Shown here piece after piece: positions 46,345 through 55,510 of a DNA stretch of 64,000 bases (positions are counted from its first letter, which is position 1; each line of letters starts with the position of its first letter). The notes under the pieces are model-generated. The model had not been told where the DNA came from and searched no databases. It worked only from the letters and a program-made list of their open reading frames with translations. Both the position numbers and the translations under genes were made by a program. The stretch spans positions 248,001-312,000 of the forward strand of contig OU015569.1 of the NCBI GenBank assembly GCA_907165135.1, read 5' to 3'. Origin of the DNA: Oikopleura dioica (Eukaryota; Chordata; Appendicularia; Copelata; Oikopleuridae).

Positions 46345-46535
46345 CGGGCTCGGCAATCTGTGTAGGTAACCAGAGTCAGGGTCAGAAAGATTAATTGAAA
46401 AGGTAATTCTTTTCATTAGAGATCTTTCAGACCCTGACTCAGGTTTTCTACACAGGTTGCCGAGACCAGTTTAAGGGCGTCAACAACGATGATCCTAACC
46501 CTAACCGTTGTTGACACCCTTAATCATCTTTACTC
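46345..46535. repeat. Family A hairpin followed by a palindrome with telomere-like core
   Basis: A family A copy at 46345-46467 is followed by AAGGGCGTCAACAACG and CGTTGTTGACACCCTT arms around CCTAACCCTAACC. Spacer between LIMK and the convergent minus-strand gene. Confidence 0.88.
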
Positions 46536-46802
46536 AACTTCATTTGCCCAAAATACCAACTACGTACTTTCGTTTTATTTTTTCTGTAAAGATATTAAAA
46601 TTTAATAAATAAAAATTCAACAATTTCAAGAAAATTTCAAAAAAGCAGTGGTCGTTTATTTAATTATTATTTAGTAGGTCTAATTTGCGTTAAATTATTA
46701 ATCGTTTTGTTAATAACAACTTTGAATGAAAAGGCAGGTAAAGTGAAGGCTGTGAATTTTCTAGGGAAGAAAACCTAAGAATGATTGATTAGCTTCGTTT
46801 TG

Positions 46803-48820
46803 ATCATGAGCCCATTTTGGCCATGGCCAGTTGCAGGCGGTTTCGTTTTTCTGCTCGTTCGTATACTAGCCAGCGGATTCTGTCGATCTAAACAGACGGT
46901 TATGACTGTAACTGACGATGGGGACTTTTTTGGATCAAGATTGTCGATGAAACTTGCGAAATGGAGCCCGAGATTGTCGATTTTCTCGGTTTTCAGAAAA
47001 TCGACAATCTTGAGCTCTATTTTAAAAGTTACATCAACAATCCTAGATCAAAGAAGGGTACTGTATGTTCTTGTACTTACCACGTACATAAGTCCATGTA
47101 GGACAGAAGCAGCTCCGAAGATGGATACGAAAGCCAGTTGAAAAGTAGTCAAGGGAAGGTACTCGGCTTATCAGTTTCGCCCCACGCAAGAATCGAGTAA
47201 ATCGAGTCGCGGTTTCGCAAATACGCCCAGTAAGTGTTCGCCATGTAGAGCCACCCGTAGCCGTAAAAGATCACACAGTCGCGCTAAAAAGGGGAAATGA
47301 AAAGTGAACCTCTTGGCCTCCGCCTTGGCAAAAAATGACACGGCAAAGGACGCTGGGCGACCGCGGAGGCCACGAAAACGGCAGTTCTGGTCAACCTTGT
47401 GGCCGCGAATCTCAACCGAGAGCCTCAAAAGATCGTAAAAACACACACACCTTTCGGAATCGCACTTCGGAGACAAAATAGGACGTCATCATCACGATAA
47501 CGTTGATTGCATGCTCGTGGATCGACTGCCAGTCCATCGGTCGGTCCCCGAGTAGTCCCCAGAACAGAGCGGATACGATGAAAGCCTGAATTTAATGACA
47601 TAAGCATAAATTATTAAAAACTAGATTTTACTAGATACTTAACATAGTGACACACTTATGTGGACTCGGCAACCTGAGTTGGAAACCTGAGTCAGGGTTC
47701 TGAAACTCAAAATGAAAAGCCGCGTAGCGGCTTTAAGATCGAATCCGCGAAGCGGCTTTGCCAAATTAGCATTCAAAACTGATCAAATTCTAGCTGAACA
47801 CAAATTTGGCAAAGCCGCTTCGCGGATTCGATCTTAAAAGCCGCTACGCGGCTTTTCATTTTGAGTTTCAGAACCCTGACTCAGGTTTCCAACTCAGGTT
47901 GCCGAGCCAAAAAGTTAAGGGAGTCACTGAGTTAATTTTAATTGATTCCAATGTTACCTGAACAACTGCGATTTGCGTGAAAATGTTGTGATAAAACTTC
48001 AAGCTGTCCCTGTCTTCGTCGGGAATGAGGTCCATGAAGAGCGAGAAAAGCAAGTGAAGAAGAATGATGGTCTGTCCCCAGTTGGAGAGAAAGTCGGAAA
48101 AGACATGGACGCCGTCGTAGCTGGGAAACTGAAGCCAGTAGTCGTAGATATAGGCGGGAAACCAGTAGACTGGCGATGGGCTTCTAAAATCGAATGAGAA
48201 CATAATATGAGCTCAGTGTCAAAACAGCGAGTCAAGATAAAGGATTTTGCGATTTTAGAAGCCGCTGCCTAGAAGCAGGAAGTTTACTTTGAGCCGCTGC
48301 TCGCGATGGGTTATAATCCTCACAGGATTTAGGAAATTCGATACTTCAAAAAGTCACTTACTCGCCTTTTGCAAAAACCGTAAACAAAAAAGTTCATCGC
48401 GAGTTCAAAGGCTCGGCAAGCTGTGTAGAAAATCTGACTCAGGGTCTGAAGGAGCTAAAGTGGAAAGCCGCTACCTGAGTCAGGATTTGAAAGGGCTATT
48501 TATGTTGCCTTTTGAAATCGCAAAATTAGCATTCCAATCAATTTTTAAATTCTGGCAAAGCCGCGTTTAAAAAACCGAAACGCGGCTATTCAATAAAGGC
48601 AACAATTAATAGCCCTTTCAAATCCTGACTCAGGTAGCAGCTTCTCATTTTAGCTCGTTCAGACACTGAGTCGGGTTTTCTAAACAGGTATCCGAGCCCA
48701 GCAGAAGATACAGTATCTGCCAGTAAAATTTCCTAAATCTTTCCTTGTGTGGTCATAAATCTTCTGAATTTTCGTCTGTTCATCCTCTTTTTCTACTTTC
48801 TCTTGAGTTTCTGAAGTCAT
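46803..48820 (-). CDS. Rolling-stone/FAR-17a-like multipass membrane protein
   Basis: Exons: 48820-48712, 48411-48362, (one unresolved exon), 48183-47958, 47585-47451, 47283-47163, 47112-47081, 46886-46803. Protein segments: SDFLSNWGQTIILLHLLFSL with the family's NWG motif, FTQIAVVQAFIVSALFWGLL, a His-containing span (SIHEHAINVIVMMTSYFVS), FYGYGWLYMANTYWAYLRN then SIYSILAWG, and a last span ending VLHGLMYV before a basic tail (RAEKRNRLQLAMAKMGS). The order resembles Drosophila Rolling stone, implicated in myoblast fusion; FAR-17a/AIG1 hydrolases are related in topology and remain an alternative. The first intron (48412-48711) is almost exactly a family A element, and the acceptor appears to be the terminal CCGAG of the repeat. 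One exon near 48.2-48.35 kb could not be phased. Confidence 0.7.
46925..47052. repeat. Family D hairpin in Rolling-stone-like last intron
   Basis: GATCAAGATTGTCGATGAAA and AGATTGTCGATTTTCTC inverted as GAAAATCGACAATCTTGAG and ACAATCCTAGATC. Confidence 0.85.
47640..47935. repeat. Family A long form nested in a family B palindrome
   Basis: Core 47664-47908 with CTCGGCAACCTGAG, CCTGAGTCAGGG, GAAAAGCCGCGTAGCGGC and AATCCGCGAAGCGGC blocks, near-perfect in the right half. Outer TTAACATAGTGACACACTTA and TAAGGGAGTCACTGAGTTAA are inverted. In an intron of the Rolling-stone-like gene. Confidence 0.92.
48408..48704. repeat. Family A long form forming a whole intron
   Basis: GGCTCGGCAAGCTGTGTAGA and CTGACTCAGGG at one end; CTGAGTCGGG and TATCCGAGCCCAG at the other, with an inner hairpin using CCTGAGTCAGGATTTGAAAG. 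It spans almost all of the intron 48412-48711. Confidence 0.88.
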
Positions 48821-49231
48821 TTTTTTTCTGTGATTTCTTCGTTTTTTCTTTCTTTCTTTTGAATTTGTGACAGGAAAGTAGAATTCACGGCTCCTTTTGT
48901 TGGAAAAAAGTAAAATAAAAAAGGCGATCAGAATCACGCGGAATGACGTCACAAATGGCCTTGGGCGTGTATGACTCTCCCTCTTTTAAAATTGAGTCAT
49001 CTTCTGCATCAGTTCTTCTGTAACGGCTGTTAGTTACTGTAACGACTTTTCATATTTGCTAATGCTCTTGGAAAGGTTATTCAAGTTCAGCGAAGCTTTG
49101 AAATTCGATGTTTGTATAAGGAAAGAATTTTTAGTTGGTGGATCTCTTCGTTGATTTCAATTTTTATTTTTACTCGACAGTGAAAAAAATGCTGACAGTG
49201 ACATTAGGGCTTATCCAGTCGGACAAGAAAT

Positions 49232-51224
49232 CTAAGCAGCGTTGAAAGCCATTTCGCTGAGGTGACCTGTTTGAATCGCTCCCTCTGGATAGGAGCCGCC
49301 TTCCCATCGCATCTGGTACTCGAGCATGTTTCCGCCACGAATTGTCTCGATGCAATCGCGGCTGAGGATGATGCATGTGTCTGGCTTCAGCTTTTCTGAA
49401 AAAACTTGAGCAATCTGGCATCCTGGGCTCGGCAACCTGAGTCAGGCTCTGAAGGAGCCAGTAGTTCAGAGAAAATCTACATGGTTTATTTGCGAAGCCG
49501 CTTTGCGGCTTCGTGTTTAAAAGCCGCTACGCGGCTTTTCATATTAGCTCCTTCAGAGCCTGACTCAGGTTTTTACTCAGGTTGCCCAGCTGTCATCGCT
49601 TCAAGAATTACCTTTGAGAGCTGGGATCGCTTCTTTCGCCAGATCCGACAAAGTCAGGTAAAAGACTTGCCCAGTTATCATCTTACTCTGCTTGGTGTTC
49701 TTGAGAGGCGCAGTTTCTAATCGGCAGTTTCGTTTGCGGAGGGATTCTTGTATCTTCGCCTCCCAAATTTCTTGCTCGAAAAATTTGATGGTTTCTGGCG
49801 CGTCGTTTTTGAAGATTTTCGAGAGCAAGTCCTTGGTCCTGATGCTGGGCTCGACAACCTGTGCACAAACCTGAGTCAGGTTCTCTAAAGAGAGCTAAAA
49901 TGAAAATCCGCGTAGCCTGACTCAGGTTTTAAACACAGGTTGCCGAGGAGCCCGATCCTGATGCGGAGAAGAGCCGGGACGTTCGAGTTATCATCCTAGA
50001 CATAGAGTTAACTCTTCCTTGTTATCAAAAAAGCGACTTGCCTTTTGAAAATGACCTCTTCCACGATTCCGACCACGAATTTCTTCCTCGCCGACTTCAT
50101 CTCTTCTTCGTGCTTCTCCACGAGTTTCTCCACTCGGCTGGAGATCTCACCCTCGAATTTTCCTTCTCTCGCGAAATTTCTCCCAGTGAGCACGGGATCA
50201 TGGGGATCAAACTTCATCGCGGAGCCGAGCTTGAAAGCGACAGGATCTTTGGTCAGAAGACTCTCATTCTGGTAGACCAGCACATGTCTTCGTCGGTTCG
50301 ACCCTGAATTCACCAAATAACTATCTCTCTGATGCTTTGTTTTTTGCTCACCGTAGTATTGAATTTTGCCGAATGGGCCCATTTTAGTGCCGATGATTCC
50401 CACAGACACTCCAATGAGAACAACGATGTCGCCACCCTTGAGCAGGGTTCTAAATCTGAGCTGAAAATCCCGAGTCGAGTCGAGTCGACTTATTAGTCGA
50501 AAATTCGAAAAATCGATAAATTTAGTCGAAATTCGACTTAATTTGCTAGTCTTTTCGACTAAGACTCGACTCGACTTCAACTTTAGTCGAAAATCGACTA
50601 GTGGATTTAGAACCCTTCCCTTGAGCGCTGGAGCCAGCCAGGGACAAACTTCGTCTTCGATGTTCGACCAGAAGTTGATGGCGCCCTTGACGATGTCGCC
50701 GTTTGGCATTCGGTCGAAAAGCTCGACGCTAGAAAAATCAGATGAAGGGGTTGGAAATTGGACTTTGACTTACTCGACTTTGAATCCGCTTTTTTGGCTT
50801 TGTGGGTCGGACCGGTGACGTTTTGGACGACTGCGATGAGGTTGCACTGGACGCTGGTGGAGCCTCTCTCTTCGAAGGACTCTCGATTTTTTCGAAATTC
50901 AAGAAAGGAATCTTTCTTGAGCAAAAATTAATCGCGAGAAAATTCTAGAGCCCTAATCGTCGCTCCATTTGATCGCTTCGGAAAGCGTCAAAACCGGACA
51001 GGTTTCCAAGTTCCAGAACTGGCGAGCTGGCATTCTCTCCCTGCAAAAACTAACAGAACAAAACAAATGCTCACGCGCTCAGACGAGTCCAGACGAATCA
51101 GCGGCGCGAAAAGAGGAAGAGCGCCCCGGGCGAATTTCAGACTCACTTCTCGGGCGGAAATAGAAACTGCTGCTCTGTAATTGATGCTTTCCAAGATGAC
51201 AAGCGTTGGTGCTGTAATTTTCAT
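49232..51224 (-). CDS. Unrecognised protein with two similar halves
   Basis: I do not recognise the family. Exons on the minus strand: 51224-51147, 51040-about 50959, about 50881-50775, about 50728-50614, 50460-about 50360, about 50308-50040, about 50005-49965, 49850-49615, about 49399-49232. Two segments look alike: CPWLAPALKG ... LLKGGDIVVLIGVSVG and AIPALKEKLKPDTCIILSRD ... ETIRGGNMLEYQMRW, which suggests an internal duplication. Between them lies a charged helical region (VEKLVEKHEEEMKSARKKF). No signal peptide or membrane span is evident. One intron (50461-50613) is a palindrome, another (49851-49964) is a hairpin repeat flanked by a 9-bp direct repeat and needs GA-AG splicing, and a third near 50.9 kb also lacks a GT donor. 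Exon edges marked 'about' are uncertain. Confidence 0.6.
49425..49591. repeat. Family A long form
   Basis: CTGGGCTCGGCAACCTGAGT at the left; GCCGCTTTGCGGCTTCG and GCCGCTACGCGGCTTTTC inside; CCTGACTCAGG and CAGGTTGCCCAG at the right. Left inner arm deleted. Confidence 0.9.
49841..49960. mobile_element. Family A hairpin flanked by a 9-bp direct repeat
   Basis: TCCTGATGC lies on both sides of the element (left before TGGGCTCG, right after GGAGCCCGA). The reading frame of the flanking exons is restored if one repeat copy plus the element is removed, giving GA...AG intron ends on the minus strand. Confidence 0.85.
50461..50613. repeat. Intron that is itself a palindrome of TCGA-type words
   Basis: The intron starts GTTCTAAATC on the minus strand; the following exon has GATTTAGAACCCT, its inverse. 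Between them are repeated AGTCGA, TCGACT and AAATTCGA words on both strands. Confidence 0.85.
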
Positions 51225-51289
51225 GATTGATCCTGTAAATTGACGAGAAAATGCCTTGCCAGTGCAGTTAATAAAAATCCAACAACAAC

Positions 51290-51425
51290 GAGTACGACGA
51301 TTTAAACTTCAACTGCATCCACTACTTCAACAACTACACAATCAACTACGACATCTCCACCAACAGCAACATCAACAACAACTACGAGCACAACAACAGC
51401 CACAAGGACGATGACGAAGATTCAG
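51290..51425 (+). other. ACA/ACT-triplet low-complexity tract, Thr/Ser-rich in one frame
   Basis: Runs of ACT, ACA, ACG, TCA and CCA triplets read as Thr/Ser/Pro in one plus frame (TSTASTTSTTTQSTTTSPPT), like a mucin-type segment. Splice sites or an ORF that would make it an exon are not clear. It lies between the start of the unrecognised gene and the Gln/Pro-rich gene, so it may be only low-complexity DNA. Confidence 0.4.
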
Positions 51426-51624
51426 ACAACTTCTTTCTTTTGCTTTTTTCAAATTGAAAATAATTGCAAGAAAACAAACAAAAACAAAGCGAGCTCTTGC
51501 TAGAAAAAGAAGCAACACTCGGATAGCGAGCAATTAAATAAATAAATGTGTATTGATAAATGAAAAAAAAGAGGATAACTGGCAGTTTAAAATAACCTTG
51601 GCAAGAGTTAATTTAAATAAATAT

Positions 51625-53971
51625 TCATTTCTTCTTGGAGAGATCTAACGGTTCTTGATTCTCAATATCTTCCTCCTCCTCCACAATAACCAATCTTTCT
51701 TCTTCCGATTCAGGGTCGCTTATCGGAAAATATACTGGCTCGTTTCCTGACGCCATCGCTTTTTCGTTCTGTTTCCTCATCATTTCATCGTTTATTTTCT
51801 TCATTTCTTCTTCTTTCTTTTCTTTTGCTTCTCGTTCCTAAAAAATTATCTATATAATGCTCCATGGAGGAGGGCAAGGTTACCTGAGAGGCGAGGTAAT
51901 GGGACTTCAAGGCCTTCATGTAAATTTGAAAGTTTTCGTTAAGCTCTGGTGGCGCCTGAGCATGAACGATTCTAAGAATATCTAGAAAAAAGACAGTTTA
52001 CGGCTCTGCAATCGTCTGGCACTCACCTCGTGGGGATGGCATTCCCTGGAGGGGACCTCCTTTAGGAACTGACAAGAGCATCTTATTCCCGTCCACGAGT
52101 CCTTTCAGATTCCGAACCGACGTTTCCGCGTAAAGATAGCCACACTGCTTCTTGTCCGCAATGTTTGGCGCTTGGTAAGGGTCCTTGCACTGAATTTCTG
52201 GCTGAAATTAACGCTCGACAAAAGAAAATTGGTGCCAATCTTACAATGATCTTGAAGGGTCGATCGACTCCAGGAGGAATTATCGCTCCGTTTGGAGCCT
52301 GCTTTGCTGGAGAGATTAGTGGGTGCGGTATGAAGCGATTTTTGCTTTTCGGATCTGTGCTTGGACTTTTGAGAGGTAGATTCATCTTTTGAGAATAATC
52401 CGGACGTGGTGCATGTCGAAATCCAGGAGGAAGATTATCCAGGCGAGGGCCGACAATTGGGACTCCCAATTTGCTTTTGGGCTACAAAAATGATCAATGA
52501 AAAGAGAAACATCAGACTTTTAAAATACCACTTCCTCTGGCTGCGTAGGTCGTTGTTGCATGGGCTGGCGGTGGGCGCTCTGGCAATTCTGGCAGTTTTT
52601 AATAGAGCAGCGTTGAGCTTGGGCAGACGCACGTTGGACTGCTTGGCGTTGAAGATGTTGACCTAGGAGGCTTGGTCGCAGGACGAAAGCGCGTTGCATG
52701 GGCTGGTTGGCTTGCTGGTGTTGATTATTTGGGCCCTGGACAGGCGATCTTTGGGTAGCTGGATGCTTCATATTTTGATTTTGAAGGGGCGGTCCCACGA
52801 CAGGGGCGCGTTGCATTGGCTGGGGAACGGGTCGGTTATGATTATTTGGGCTCTGGAAAGGGGGCCTTTGCGTAAGTTGGTACTTAGGATTTTGACCTTG
52901 GAGAGGTGAGTGCATAACAGGAGCGCGCTGCATTGGCTGGGTAAAGGTTGGGTGAATATTTGGACCCTGAAGAGGCGGTTTTTGGGTAGGTGGGTGCTTT
53001 ATATTGTGATTTTGAAGGGGTTGACGCACGACAGAAGTGCGTTGCATGGGCTGGATAACGGTTGGGTGTTGAATATTTGGGCTCTGAAAAGGGAGTCTTT
53101 GGGTGGGTGCGAGATTCATATTTTGATCTCTGAGGGTTGCTCGCACGAGAGGAGTGCGTTGCAAGGGCTGGGGGACGGTTGGGGAATACTTTTGCTCTGG
53201 AAAGGGGTTCTTGGGGTCGTTGGGCCCTGATAACGGATTCTTTGAGTGGTTGAGCCTGTAAGAAGAGGTCTTTGGGCCGGTGGGCCCTGAAAAAGGGGTG
53301 GTTGGGTTGGTGGGCGCTTCAATGTCTGGCGCTGGAATTGTTGTTCTTGTAGACGTGGTACTTGGGAAACGTTGACAACCGGCTGACTCAGACGCTGAAT
53401 AGGCAGTGGCTGCATATGCGAAGGGTGAATGGGTCGACCTTGAACATTTTGGCTAGGTGAATGCTGGATGGATTGCTGTGGTATCTCAAGGATACTTCGA
53501 AGGAGAGGTTGTCCAGTTGTAGGCCTGGGTTGATGAACAGGGCGCGGCAAAGGCGAGTCTTTTGCCGGCGGAGCTATGTGTCGGAATTGGTAATGTCCTC
53601 CTTGCCGCGGTTGGGGGTAGGCCATCCGTTGGTAAGGATGGTTTCGGATGACATTGACACGTTGAGCTTGAGGTCGTGCTTCGGCGGCTTTGGATCGCTG
53701 ATGTTTAGCAGAAGGACGAAGAGCTCTTCGCTTCGGCTGATGCAGAGTTTCACTTTGATCAAATGCGTTTATCTCTATGTCCTCCTCGCTTTCAAAATCC
53801 ATCGCAATAAAAATGAAACCGTAACTGATATTGGGGCACAGCTTTCTGCTTATCCAAATCGAAAATTGACTCTGCGTCATCTTCTATCGGCACTAACATG
53901 CTATTGATCATCTCTTGGAGAGGAGAGTATGCTCTTTTCTGCCTTGAGGTTCCTGACACATCCCTGCTCAT
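51625..53971 (-). CDS. Gln/Pro-rich repeat protein ending in PLDLS (CtBP-binding type) motif
   Basis: Six exons: 53971-53826, 53788-52529, 52481-52245, 52201-52027, 51981-51884, 51837-51625. The first exon is acidic, followed by about 400 residues rich in Gln, Pro and Arg that contain at least four tandem 38-39-residue repeats of the type MQRAPVV..PLQNQNMKH, P.TQRPPFQGPN. A conserved-looking part follows (PPGFRHAPRPDY; DKKQCGYLYAETSVRNLKGL; PPELNENFQIYMKALKSHYL) and an acidic C-terminus ends EPLDLSKKK. PxDLS is the binding motif for the corepressor CtBP, so a nuclear transcription role is inferred. The frame is interrupted once near 53177 in a run of five C (minus strand); one extra base there would restore both frame and splice phase. 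The start follows TTTTTTAAG/A. Confidence 0.7.
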
Positions 53972-54540
53972 TCTTAAAAAATAGAAGAATGAGTTTATTG
54001 AAGACTGTCTGGTATGTTTGAACAATTCCGTATGAAAAAAAAATGTCCTTTTTTGGAAGAACTGAGCGAGGAAAAAATCTCAAGAAATAAATTGAATTCT
54101 GAAGAAGGAAGAATTTCTCCTGCTTGTAATTCTAAAAATGCTGCTGAAAAAAAAATGTGGAAAAATGAACCTTTTTCCAGAGTCACTATCTGAAAAAACT
54201 CTGCTTTTAGGACAACTATTTCCTGTGTTCTGTAGTTTGGACTCCTTTTATGTATCCTGTGTTGTGCTTCTAGTAGTTGAAAGAAAAGAGAATCGATTTC
54301 AAGCAAATAATATATTCGGACTACAATTGCTAGTTGCAACGGCTTAAAATAAGAAGGTAACAGAGGGCAATGGTGCAAAGCAGTCAACAGGAAATATTCG
54401 TGAACAAGACAGGCAAGATGAAAGAAGAATGATAGTCTGAATACTACTCGAGTTAGAAACGATTATCCACAAATGCAGTTACTCACCGACATGAAATTGC
54501 TGGAGAAGAAAGCGAGAAAAAGAGAGAAGGGGGGATTCAA

Positions 54541-55194
54541 TCAGGGTTCGTTGTCGAATTGAGTGTAGTTGTTGCCAGAAGCGGCGTTCATCATCGCCTC
54601 GCGGTCGCCTTTCTTCCCAAGCGCCATCATTCCGTAGAGAGTGCCGCACGCGAACGGGATCGCCAGCGAACCCACCGCCGTCAGAATCGAGTTCCAGCCC
54701 AGACCGATCGCGATCACCGACAATCTAGGCAAAGCAGAAAGCGTCAAAAAGGCGAGGAAAAGAGCAGTTGTACGCACCCACAATAAGTAGCGCCCCTGTG
54801 CCAGTTTTTGATGCTGTCGATTCTTTGAATTAGAGGCTGGGCGAATGACACACCGCTGCAGATTATCGTCGCTTCCAGAACACACATGATGAAGGCGAGG
54901 AGCAGCATCACACAGCCAGCCACGATCGAAGTTATGTGAAGGAAACCGGTTAAAATCATGAAAACGCCGCCGATTCCAGCAGAGATGGCGCCTAAAAGTG
55001 CGATAAGTGAAAGAGTGAAAACTACAAGATTTTTCTCGATAACGAAATCCTCCATCCAGCCAGCTGATTGGACAAGCTTAGATGGAACAATTCTTCACTG
55101 TTGAAAGAGTATCAGTACCTAATGTGCCAACTCCTCTGGTTAACCATCGGAGCCACCAGACGGTTTGCTCCTCTTCTGTGCTATTATCCGCCAT
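54541..55194 (-). CDS. CACFD1: Calcium channel flower homologue (CACFD1)
   Basis: Flower is a small synaptic-vesicle/plasma-membrane protein linked to Ca2+ entry, endocytosis and cell competition. Three exons: 55194-55119, 54991-54778, 54724-54541; 157 residues (human about 172), phases exact. N-terminus TVWWLRWLTRGVGTLGAISA matches the family's WWYRW segment. Membrane spans: AGIGGVFMILTGFLHITSIV, MLLLAFIMCVLEATIIC (with the family's acidic residue), and after IDSIKNWHRGATYCG the spans LSVIAIGLGWNSILTAVGSL and AIPFACGTLYGMMALGKKGD. The ALGKKGD motif is diagnostic. The ATG follows GCTTTAG/AAA. Confidence 0.94.
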
Positions 55195-55510
55195 TTTCTA
55201 AAGCAAAATATTCTCTCTTGAACGAATGTTGTAAACAGTATTGAAGATAAGTGAGTGTATCGTAAAAGAAAGGACAGAGATAGTTTTCCCTACTAGAGAT
55301 ACAGAAGTACAGCGTAGAAAGGAAATACTGATTAGCGCCTTTTTTGATTGCGAAAAAGAATAAAATAATAATTAAATTATTAATTAAATCACTTTTGTGA
55401 AAGAAGTTTGGCTCTGTTTGTCCGTTGACAGCAATAAATAGAATCACGGCGAGGAGGAATAAAATCACGGAATCGAAATCATAAATTAACATTTTCACGA
55501 AGAATCATCG

